Assembly: GCA_910577445.1 (NCBI GenBank)
Contig: CAJTMZ010000148.1
Span: 1 to 5,122 of the forward strand
Origin: an uncultured Lachnospiraceae bacterium
GTDB lineage: Bacteria; Bacillota; Clostridia; Lachnospirales; Lachnospiraceae
Direction: 5' to 3'
Length of the DNA stretch: 5,122 bases
This document shows positions 1 through 5,122 of this stretch, piece after piece; position 1 is the first letter of the stretch; each line of letters begins with the position of its first letter. A model generated the notes under the pieces. The model saw only the letters and a list, made by a program, of their open reading frames with translations, was not told the origin of the DNA and searched no databases. A program made the translations under genes and the position numbers.

Positions 1-65
1 TCTTTGATAAAATTCATATAATCCTCTGACGGTTTGGCACGGGGGGCATAATCAAATATACTCAG
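1..65 (-). pseudogene. Possible ParA/Soj-type ATPase C-terminal fragment
   Basis: Read on the minus strand, this stretch gives an open frame containing SIFDYAPRAKPSEDY followed by MNFIK, continuing off the left edge. A pattern of the form 'I(F/Y)xYxPxxKxxxDY', followed by a helix, resembles the C-terminal end of ParA/Soj-like partition ATPases found on chromosomes, plasmids and integrative elements of Bacillota. No Walker motif or other diagnostic residue is visible because only about 22 codons are present, so the family call rests on memory of the pattern alone. The DNA is more AT-rich than the sequence that follows, and the recognisable part stops where DUF362-like coding on the other strand begins, which suggests a join near 60-68. 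It could be a chance open frame; confidence is low. Confidence 0.28.
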
Positions 66-503
66 ACCGTGTGCCGGAGCTTCCGCTACACCGGGTGGCT
101 GGATGGGGCGGACGCCGTCATTGACCTGTGCAAGCTGAAAACCCACGGCATGATGGGCATGACCTGCGGGGCGAAAAATATGTTCGGGGCCGTCCCGGGG
201 ACGGTGAAGCCGGAGTATCATTTCCGCTACCCTGACACCATGGACTTCGCCCGGATGATCGTGGATCTGGACGAGTATTTCAAGCCCCGGCTCACCATCG
301 TGGACGCGGTGGAGTGCATGGAGGGGAACGGCCCCGGCGGCGGCACCCCCCGGCACATGGGGGCGGTGCTGGCCTCGGACAGCCCCCACAAGGCGGATCT
401 GCTGTGCGCGAAGCTCATCGGCCTGGGGCCGGAGGGGGTGCCCACCCTGAAAGCGGCGGCGGAGCGGGGGCTGATCCCGGCCTCGGCGGAGGAGCTGACG
501 GTG
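66..503 (+). pseudogene. DUF362-family protein fragment (N-terminus and true C-terminus missing)
   Basis: This is the N-terminal part (about residues 1-145) of the long frame that starts at GTG 69. It shows DUF362-like features: GADAVIDLCKLKTHGMMGMT (residues 13-32), GAKNMFGAVPG (34-44), KPEYHFRYP (47-55), a D(x)DEYFKPRLTIVDA segment (67-80), MEGNGPGGGTPRHMGAVLAS (84-103) and AKLIGLGPEGVPTLKAA (114-130). DUF362 proteins often also carry 4Fe-4S ferredoxin motifs; no cysteine cluster of that kind is present here. The native protein is longer at the N-terminus, and the homology ends abruptly after the EELTV segment, where the frame turns into a histidine kinase. The GTG at 69 has no convincing ribosome binding site, and the frame is open back to position 30, so this is unlikely to be a real start. 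The DNA is far more GC-rich than the kinase part (46 of 60 bases are G/C at 301-360, against 33 of 60 at 601-660). It is probably a foreign or misjoined fragment. Confidence 0.75.
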
Positions 504-1346
504 TATTTAAGGGAAGTGGAGCAGGGAAATGACTGCCTTTTTCCGGGTAAGGGCCAGGATATGCTCTCCAATCTGGAGGACGAAATCTATAAAACGGTGC
601 TTGCCCTTAAGGAAAGCAGGGAGGCGTCCGCCCGGGAAAAGGAAAATCTGGCAAAGAACCTTGCGGATATTTCCCACCAGTTTAAAACCCCTCTTACCTC
701 CCTTTCCGTGCTTGGAGAGCTTCTTTCGCGGCGGGTTACAGGAAAGGAGGAGAGGGCTGTTGTCAGGAAAATGGAAAAGCAGACGGAACGCCTTGCAAAT
801 CTCACCGCCGCTCTTCTGACGCTGTCCCGGGCGGACGCGGGCGTGCTGGCCTTTGATATGCGGAACGTGCCGGTGAGGGAGCTGCTTGACGCCAGCCTTA
901 GCCCTGTTATGCCGCTTTTGGAGGAAAAGGGACAGAGGGTGCGGATTTTAGGGGAAAAGAACCTGCCGGATAACCTTGCCATACGCTGCGATTTGGGCTG
1001 GATGAGCGAGGCTCTCGGGAACCTTTTGAAGAACGCTTCCGAACATGCGCCGGAGGAATCGGAGGTCTGTATTTCAGTTTGGGACAACCCGGTTTTTACG
1101 GGGATTTCCGTGGAGGATGAAGGCCCGGGCTTTTCAAAGGAGGAGCTGCCTCATGTATTCGAGCGTTTTTACAGGGGAGCGTCCGCCCATAAGGACAGCG
1201 CGGGAATCGGACTTGCCCTGGCGAAAACGCTGATTGAAGCCCAGAAGGGAGAAATCCGGGCGGAAAACCGGAAAGACGGAAAAGGAGGAAAAACGGGCAA
1301 AGCAAAAGGCGCGAGATTTTTGATTAAATTTTATAAAAATATATAA
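69..1346 (+). CDS. Sensor histidine kinase cytoplasmic core, fused in frame to a DUF362 fragment
   Basis: The frame encodes 425 residues; the kinase part starts at about residue 146 (near position 505). A linker helix containing LEDEIYKTVLAL (169-180) leads to the dimerisation/phosphoacceptor H-box ADISHQFKTPLTSL (199-212), with His203 the likely phosphorylated residue. The ATP-binding domain has an N-box NLLKNASEH (318-326), G1 DEGPG (350-354), an F-box FERFYRG (364-370) and G2 GIGLALA (379-385), so all catalytic boxes are intact. The linker and H-box style matches Bacillota kinases that pair with an OmpR-type regulator and control a downstream ABC transporter of the BceAB/MacB-like kind. 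No transmembrane segment or sensor loop is present, because that region is replaced by the DUF362 fragment. Between G2 and the final strand lies a Lys/Gly-rich stretch (401-414). The transporter genes follow after 57 bp. The kinase call is secure; the N-terminal fusion is probably not the native protein. Confidence 0.85.
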   Translation: MCRSFRYTGWLDGADAVIDLCKLKTHGMMGMTCGAKNMFGAVPGTVKPEYHFRYPDTMDFARMIVDLDEYFKPRLTIVDAVECMEGNGPGGGTPRHMGAVLASDSPHKADLLCAKLIGLGPEGVPTLKAAAERGLIPASAEELTVYLREVEQGNDCLFPGKGQDMLSNLEDEIYKTVLALKESREASAREKENLAKNLADISHQFKTPLTSLSVLGELLSRRVTGKEERAVVRKMEKQTERLANLTAALLTLSRADAGVLAFDMRNVPVRELLDASLSPVMPLLEEKGQRVRILGEKNLPDNLAIRCDLGWMSEALGNLLKNASEHAPEESEVCISVWDNPVFTGISVEDEGPGFSKEELPHVFERFYRGASAHKDSAGIGLALAKTLIEAQKGEIRAENRKDGKGGKTGKAKGARFLIKFYKNI

Positions 1347-1347
1347 A

Positions 1348-1380
1348 TGTCACCGGATTGTCATGTTGACCTGCTATAGT
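1348..1380 (+). promoter_or_regulatory. Likely response-regulator operator and promoter for the transporter genes
   Basis: The gap between the kinase and the ATPase holds TGTCA at 1348-1352 and again at 1359-1363, an 11-bp direct-repeat spacing, followed by a related TGTTGAC (1364-1370) and a good -10 element TATAGT (1375-1380). No consensus -35 hexamer sits 16-18 bp upstream of the -10; the repeats cover that position instead. Direct repeats with about one helical turn of spacing overlapping a weak -35 region are typical of promoters activated by OmpR/PhoB-type regulators. The inferred logic is that the regulator paired with the upstream kinase turns on the ABC transporter from this site. 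Confidence 0.5.
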
Positions 1381-1393
1381 GGCAGACAGAAAA

Positions 1394-1403
1394 GAAAGGC
1401 AGG
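1394..1403 (+). promoter_or_regulatory. Ribosome binding site region of the ABC ATPase
   Basis: GAAAGG (1394-1399) followed by AGG (1401-1403) lies just ahead of two candidate starts, ATG 1404 and ATG 1410. The first motif is spaced 4 nt from 1404; the AGG, with the following A, would suit 1410. The sequence alone does not settle which ATG is used; the difference is two residues (MDMEIL against MEIL). Confidence 0.5.
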
Positions 1404-2093
1404 ATGGACATGGAAATTTTAAGATGTGAGAAATTATCTAAATATTATGGCGACGGATGGACCAAGGTCACGGCCCTGGAGGATGTGAATCTGTCCGTGA
1501 ATAAGGGAGAATTTGTGGCGATTATCGGCGCTTCCGGCTCCGGCAAATCCACATTGCTTCACATGCTGGGCGGGGTGGATTTACCGGACGGCGGCAAAAT
1601 CCTGATTGAGGGAACGGATATTGCCACCCTGAACGAAAAGCAGCGCTCCGTTTTCCGGCGGCGCAAGGTAGGGCTGGTGTACCAGTTTTACAACCTGATT
1701 CCGTCTATTGACGTGAGGCAGAACATTCTTCTTCCCATGCTTCTTGACGGACAGAAGCCGGATGAAAAAAGGTTTGAGGAGCTGACGGAGGTTTTGGGGC
1801 TGACGGAGCGTTTAAGCCACCTTCCCGGCCAGCTTTCCGGCGGCCAGCAGCAGAGAGCGGCCATTGCCAGAGCGCTGATATACCGCCCGGCGATTTTGCT
1901 GGCGGACGAGCCCACCGGTAATCTGGATAAAAGAAATTCGGAGGAAATTACAGCGCTTTTAAAGCTCTCCAACAAGAAGTATAAACAGACCGTTCTTCTG
2001 ATAACCCACGACGAGAAAATCGCCCTTGAGGCGGACAGAATCATCACCATCGAGGACGGAAAAATCGTGTCCGACGAGGAGGTGGGGAAATGA
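1404..2093 (+). CDS. ABC transporter ATP-binding protein (MacB/LolD/BceA-like)
   Basis: This 229-residue protein is a complete nucleotide-binding domain that would power the permease encoded directly downstream, at the inner face of the membrane. Visible motifs, in order: Walker A GASGSGKST (42-50), Q-loop around Gln94 (VYQFYNLIP), the ABC signature LSGGQQQR (144-151), Walker B ILLADE (164-169) with catalytic Glu169, D-loop GNLD (172-175) and the switch His202 (ITHD). The ADEPTGNLD stretch and the overall length are typical of ATPases that partner FtsX/MacB-type permeases, as in LolD, MacB and BceA. All key residues are present, so it should be active. The stop codon overlaps the permease start (ATGA), implying translational coupling. 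The usual role of such pairs with an adjacent kinase is defence against, or sensing of, antimicrobial peptides or other envelope-active compounds; lipoprotein or peptide export is an alternative. The substrate is not readable from the sequence. Confidence 0.95.
   Translation: MDMEILRCEKLSKYYGDGWTKVTALEDVNLSVNKGEFVAIIGASGSGKSTLLHMLGGVDLPDGGKILIEGTDIATLNEKQRSVFRRRKVGLVYQFYNLIPSIDVRQNILLPMLLDGQKPDEKRFEELTEVLGLTERLSHLPGQLSGGQQQRAAIARALIYRPAILLADEPTGNLDKRNSEEITALLKLSNKKYKQTVLLITHDEKIALEADRIITIEDGKIVSDEEVGK
2077..2083 (+). promoter_or_regulatory. Strong Shine-Dalgarno for the permease, inside the ATPase gene
   Basis: AGGAGGT lies 6 nt ahead of the ATG at 2090, within the last codons of the ATPase. 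It fixes the permease start at 2090 and, with the ATGA overlap, supports coupled translation of the two transporter subunits. Confidence 0.85.
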
Positions 2094-4831
2094 AGAAAGA
2101 TTATCGTCCAACCCATGGCGTAAGGATGCCGGGCCATCCGCTGTTTGGCTACACAATCAACACCATCAGACAAAACAAGTACACATCCCTTTCCGTCATG
2201 CTGGCCGTCACACTGGCTTCCACGCTGCTTTGCGCCATGTGTACCTATGGCTATACACAGATAAAATGGCAGGCGGAGGTTGAGGAATACGAGGCCGGAG
2301 ACTGGCACGGGGAGCTTGGCGGGGATATTACCGCAGATAAGCTGTCTTTAGTGGAGAACAATCTGAACGTGGAGGAGGCTATGGTGAAAGGGCCTTTTTC
2401 CTGTCTGGAATTATCCGAAAACGCGAAACTTCCCTATCTGCTTCTGCGGGAGGCAGACGAAAATTACTGGAAGAATATGGGGGAGAAAAATTCCATTATA
2501 GAAGGACGCATTCCCGAAAAACCCGGAGAGATTGCGGTGAGCAAGTCTTTTTTTGAGCAGAATCCGGAGTATTGTCTGGGCGATACGGTTACCCTTAAGG
2601 AGGGCGAGAGACGGCTTTTGGAGGAGAAGAATCCGGAAGAGAATGCTCTGGAGGAGGTTCTGGATGCCGGTGCGGTCCGCCGGGAAGGGGAAAGCTTTTT
2701 CCGGACAGGGGAGCGGACGGTGACGCTGGTGGGAAAAATGGACGTGACAACCACCTCCACGATTCCGGGCTATTACGCTATGGGATTCATGGACCGAAGC
2801 GCTCTTACCGGGGAGGAAGAGCTGGTAATTTACGTGAAGCTTCGGGATGTGGGCAGAACCTATGAGGTAATGCCTCAGATTGCGGAGGCGCTGGGAATCG
2901 AAAAGGATGAGTACGGAGAGTATAAAAATAATTTCCGTTACCATACAAGGCTTCTGGCATACAACTTTGTCTTTCCGCCGCAAATGGGGTTTTCTCTGGA
3001 AAATTGGGGAGGTGTGATTGTCTATGGGGTTCTTCTGCTGCTTGCCGCGGGAGCTTTTGTGATGATAATCAGAGGGGCGTTTCAGGTATCCGTATCCGCA
3101 AGGATAAAACAGCTCGGTATGTTCCGTTCTGTGGGAGCGACGCCCGGGCAGATAGCGGCCTCCGTTTTAATGGAAGGAATGATTTTATCTGTGGTTCCCA
3201 TTTTGCTCAGCCTGGGAATCGGTTACGGATTTACCGTGGCGGTTGTGGATATTTACAGCGGCATTGCGGGGGAGCTGCTTTATTTTCCCATTACTGTGCG
3301 CTTTTCTCCCTGGCTCGCCCTTCTGGCTGCGGGGCTTTCTCTGGTTACGGTTCTGATTTCCGCGCTGATTCCGGCGTTAAAGGTTTCCCGGCTTTCTCCC
3401 CTTGAGGCCATCAGGATGCAGGAAGCGGGCGGCGGCAGGAAAAGAAAGAGGAGAAAAAGCATACATTATCCGGTTCTTCGCAGATTGTTCGGCTATCCCG
3501 GGGAGCTGGCAGGGGCATCTCACCATATGAACCGAAAGGGAATTCGCGGGGGCGTTATGTCGCTGACCCTTTGTCTGATGTTGCTTATCGGATTTTTTAC
3601 GCTCATGTGTCTGAACGATTATTTATCCGAACGGAACCGGAGCGGAAGCTATTTTAATATTATGGCAAAACTTTCCCTTCTCACAGAGGCGGACACGGAG
3701 CTGCTTACCGATATCTGTTCTGTCCCGGGAGAGACGGAAAGTACTTATTTCTGCGTGACCAGAATGGCTTATTACGCTTCCCCCGGGCAGGAGTCGGAGG
3801 CGTTCAGGGAAAAGGGGGGCTTTGCGGGGCTTGACCTCAATAAATGGGCGCTGGTGAACCGGGACGGAGACTACCGGATACGCGCTTATCTGTACGGCAT
3901 TAAGGAGGATGGGTTTGACGATTACTGCCGTAAGCTGGGGTATGACCCGGCCGGATTTTACGATACGGATAAGATAAAGGCCGTTGTCCAAAGCGCCGCG
4001 CCGCTGTATCCCGATGTGGTGAACAATGCCGCTAAATCGGCGCTGTCCTATCCGCATTTGGAAATTTCCGAGGGGGAAGCGTTCTGGCTGGAAGAAAAAA
4101 CAGAGGACGATATGGATACGGATTATGGGCTTTCCATAACGGCGGGAGCCGTGGCCGAGGAGGGACCCCGGATTGGCGATGTGAGGAATAATTATAACCT
4201 GAATTTTTATGTGCCCCTTTCGGTGTACTATTCGATAGCGGAGAAGCTTTCCCCGGAGAGGCCGGATAATTATTATATGTATATAATGGTGAAAACCGGG
4301 CAGGAACAGGATATCGCCGTGACGGAGGCAATAACCGGTCTGTGCGAATCCGTAATGGCAGAGGAGGATATTTATATTACCAGCATCGAGATGGAGAAGG
4401 AAGCCAATGCCGTGGGAAGCAGGGCCATGGAGGCGGTGGTGGACTGCATCGGTATTTTACTTGCGCTCATCGGTGTTTCCAACACGCTTTCGGCAGTTTA
4501 CCATATGATGATGGGACGGCGCAGAGAGTTTGCCATGCTCCGCTCAGTGGGGATGGACAGCCGGGATATCGGGAAGCTTCTCTTTATTGAGGCGCTGCGC
4601 ATGGCGGTTACGCCGGTGCTGATTGGCATTCCGGCGGTAATGATACTGCTTGGGATGCTGATGAGGATGTTAGACGTATCCTGGAGGGCGATGCTGCCGT
4701 GGCTGCCCTTAGGGAAGCTGCTTTTAAGCATTTTTCTGGTGACGGCGGCTGTGGCGGTCTCTTACCTGATTTCCGCCGGGAAGATTAAAAAGGATACGAT
4801 TATCGAGGCGGTAAGGGACGAGAATGTCTGA
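2090..4831 (+). CDS. FtsX/MacB-type ABC transporter permease, two-domain, 913 aa
   Basis: A large membrane permease that forms the channel or mechanotransmission part of the transporter with the upstream ATPase. From hydrophobicity read by eye there are eight membrane segments in a 4+4 arrangement: about 33-55, 307-330, 357-385, 406-430, then 488-508, 783-805, 831-857 and 874-896. Two large, mainly charged extracytoplasmic domains follow the first segment of each half (about 56-305 and 509-780). The two halves are a clear internal duplication of the FtsX core: RIKQLGMFRSVGATPGQI (338-355) corresponds to RREFAMLRSVGMDSRDIG (811-828), and LSPLEAIR (435-442, approximate) corresponds to DTIIEAVR (902-909). 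A cytoplasmic polybasic linker, GGGRKRKRRK (447-456), joins the halves. BceB-type permeases differ, having ten segments and a single large outer domain, so a BceB name is not justified. The gene is intact, and its start is fixed by a strong ribosome binding site and a 4-nt overlap with the ATPase gene. Confidence 0.93.
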   Translation: MKKDYRPTHGVRMPGHPLFGYTINTIRQNKYTSLSVMLAVTLASTLLCAMCTYGYTQIKWQAEVEEYEAGDWHGELGGDITADKLSLVENNLNVEEAMVKGPFSCLELSENAKLPYLLLREADENYWKNMGEKNSIIEGRIPEKPGEIAVSKSFFEQNPEYCLGDTVTLKEGERRLLEEKNPEENALEEVLDAGAVRREGESFFRTGERTVTLVGKMDVTTTSTIPGYYAMGFMDRSALTGEEELVIYVKLRDVGRTYEVMPQIAEALGIEKDEYGEYKNNFRYHTRLLAYNFVFPPQMGFSLENWGGVIVYGVLLLLAAGAFVMIIRGAFQVSVSARIKQLGMFRSVGATPGQIAASVLMEGMILSVVPILLSLGIGYGFTVAVVDIYSGIAGELLYFPITVRFSPWLALLAAGLSLVTVLISALIPALKVSRLSPLEAIRMQEAGGGRKRKRRKSIHYPVLRRLFGYPGELAGASHHMNRKGIRGGVMSLTLCLMLLIGFFTLMCLNDYLSERNRSGSYFNIMAKLSLLTEADTELLTDICSVPGETESTYFCVTRMAYYASPGQESEAFREKGGFAGLDLNKWALVNRDGDYRIRAYLYGIKEDGFDDYCRKLGYDPAGFYDTDKIKAVVQSAAPLYPDVVNNAAKSALSYPHLEISEGEAFWLEEKTEDDMDTDYGLSITAGAVAEEGPRIGDVRNNYNLNFYVPLSVYYSIAEKLSPERPDNYYMYIMVKTGQEQDIAVTEAITGLCESVMAEEDIYITSIEMEKEANAVGSRAMEAVVDCIGILLALIGVSNTLSAVYHMMMGRRREFAMLRSVGMDSRDIGKLLFIEALRMAVTPVLIGIPAVMILLGMLMRMLDVSWRAMLPWLPLGKLLLSIFLVTAAVAVSYLISAGKIKKDTIIEAVRDENV

Positions 4832-4833
4832 CT

Positions 4834-4858
4834 GCCGCAAGGGCATATATCCCGCGGC
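4834..4858. terminator. Possible bidirectional hairpin between convergent genes
   Basis: GCCGC (4834-4838) pairs with GCGGC (4854-4858), and inside it GGG (4841-4843) pairs with CCC (4851-4853), leaving a 2-nt AA bulge and a 7-nt CATATAT loop. It occupies the gap between the permease stop (4829-4831) and the stop of the opposing kinase gene (4859-4861), where a shared terminator is expected. No T-run follows on either strand, so it is not a classical intrinsic terminator; it could instead be part of the palindromic repeat described next. Confidence 0.4.
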
Positions 4859-4910
4859 TTAGCCGCGCGGCAAGCCGGCTGCCCCGTCAGCCTGCCGCGT
4901 GGCCGCTTGC
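4834..4910. repeat. GC-rich interlocking palindrome cluster (REP-like element?)
   Basis: GCCGC occurs at 4834, 4862, 4894 and 4902, and its complement GCGGC at 4854 and 4867, all within 77 bp. Distinct palindromes are present: CGCGGC-TTA-GCCGCG (4853-4867), GCCGCGCGGC (4862-4871, perfect), AGCCGGCT (4873-4880, perfect), and the inverted pair GCAAGC (4870-4875) / GCTTGC (4905-4910). Several of these hairpins exclude one another. The block straddles the convergent gap and the last codons of the minus-strand kinase. It resembles the short palindromic repeats scattered between genes in many bacterial genomes, but only one copy is in this window, so a dispersed-repeat identity is inference. Confidence 0.45.
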
Positions 4911-5122
4911 TTTAGAGAGGGAACCGAAAAGTAAAAGACGACGCCCTCAGGTTGATTGAAAACACCATAAGGCAGGCCCTGCATGGACAAAATCTGCGCC
5001 ACAATCGCAAGGCCGAGGCCCGAACCGCTGTACCTGGAATTTTTGTCACGATAAAATTTTGTCCAGATTTTTGACAGAATTTCGTGTGGGATCGCCGGCC
5101 CCTGATTAAAAATGGCAAATGT
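4859..5122 (-). CDS. Second sensor histidine kinase, C-terminal end only (runs off right edge)
   Basis: Read on the minus strand from 5122 to the TAA at 4861-4859, the frame gives 87 residues with no start in the window. It begins at the G1 region of a HATPase domain (TFAIFNQGPAIP), followed by an F-box-like segment IWTKFYRDKNSRYSG (19-33), the G2 box GSGLGLAIV (33-41) and the closing strand GVVFYFSVP (60-68). That order and spacing is the end of a histidine kinase ATP-binding domain; the N-box and H-box lie beyond the edge. The NxGPxIP form of G1 and 'KFYR...GSGLGLAIV' fit Bacillota kinases of the VanS-like class. It differs clearly from the kinase at 504-1346, so it belongs to a separate two-component system convergent with the transporter genes. 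The last about 17 residues (from KQAATRQADGAAGLPRG) are Ala/Gly-rich, follow the expected domain end and coincide with the palindrome cluster, suggesting the repeat supplied a new tail and stop codon. Confidence 0.82.
   Translation of the reverse strand, partial: TFAIFNQGPAIPHEILSKIWTKFYRDKNSRYSGSGLGLAIVAQILSMQGLPYGVFNQPEGVVFYFSVPSLKQAATRQADGAAGLPRG

Noticed and set aside
587..1087. Long minus-strand open frame across the kinase
   Set aside because: It lies antisense to a well-supported kinase core, and its translation is Ser/Arg-rich low-complexity sequence with no recognisable domain.
69..1346. A novel redox-sensing DUF362-histidine kinase fusion
   Set aside because: The DUF362 part is truncated at both ends, shows no iron-sulfur cysteine cluster, has a distinct base composition, and lacks a credible start signal; a chimeric junction explains this better.
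1366..1371. TTGACC as the -35 box of the transporter promoter
   Set aside because: It is only 3 bp from the TATAGT -10 element; TTGTCA at 1358-1363 is also too close, with an 11-bp spacer.
1688..2308. Minus-strand open frame spanning the ATPase-permease boundary
   Set aside because: It is the mirror of conserved ATPase motifs on the plus strand and has no domain of its own.
3004..3405. Plus-strand open frame inside the permease in another reading frame
   Set aside because: It lies within membrane segments of the intact permease and its translation has no membrane or domain character.
4828..4890. CTGAC (4828-4832) / GTCAG (4886-4890) as terminal inverted repeats of a small mobile element
   Set aside because: Only 5 bp match, no target-site duplication is visible, and the left copy overlaps the permease stop codon; too weak to call.
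4912..5118. Minus-strand 68-codon frame at the right end
   Set aside because: A different minus-strand frame (4859-5122) over the same bases encodes a clear histidine kinase end, so this one is a shadow.

Overview
The window looks like a fragment of a Bacillota genome, most likely a gut-type Clostridia (Lachnospiraceae-like). The reasons are strong AGGAGG-type ribosome binding sites, medium-high GC coding sequence, and a histidine kinase / ABC ATPase / large FtsX-type permease arrangement of the kind common in that group. This assignment is inference from style; no marker gene is present.

Left part (1 to about 505): two short pieces that do not belong to the rest. Positions 1-65, read on the minus strand, look like a scrap of a ParA/Soj-type ATPase C-terminus. 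From about 66 to 503 the plus strand encodes the middle to C-terminal part of a DUF362-family protein, in much more GC-rich DNA. At about 495-510 this piece joins, in frame, the cytoplasmic half of a sensor histidine kinase that runs to 1346. The kinase therefore has no membrane sensor region in this window. The simplest reading is a chimeric junction (assembly or recombination), not a genuine redox-sensing fusion kinase.

Centre (504 to 4831): a coherent module made of the kinase core, a 57-bp gap with a likely response-regulator-dependent promoter (11-bp-spaced TGTCA repeats just upstream of TATAGT), an ABC ATPase (1404-2093), and a 913-residue permease (2090-4831) that overlaps the ATPase by 4 nt. 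Modules of this kind usually sense and counter cell-envelope-active peptides or antibiotics: the kinase and its response regulator (normally upstream, not seen here) switch on the transporter. The substrate cannot be read from this sequence.

Right part (4832 to 5122): a 27-bp convergent gap, a cluster of GC-rich interlocking palindromes, and the 3' end of a second, different histidine kinase on the minus strand that runs off the right edge. The palindrome cluster overlaps its last codons and seems to supply an unusual C-terminal tail.
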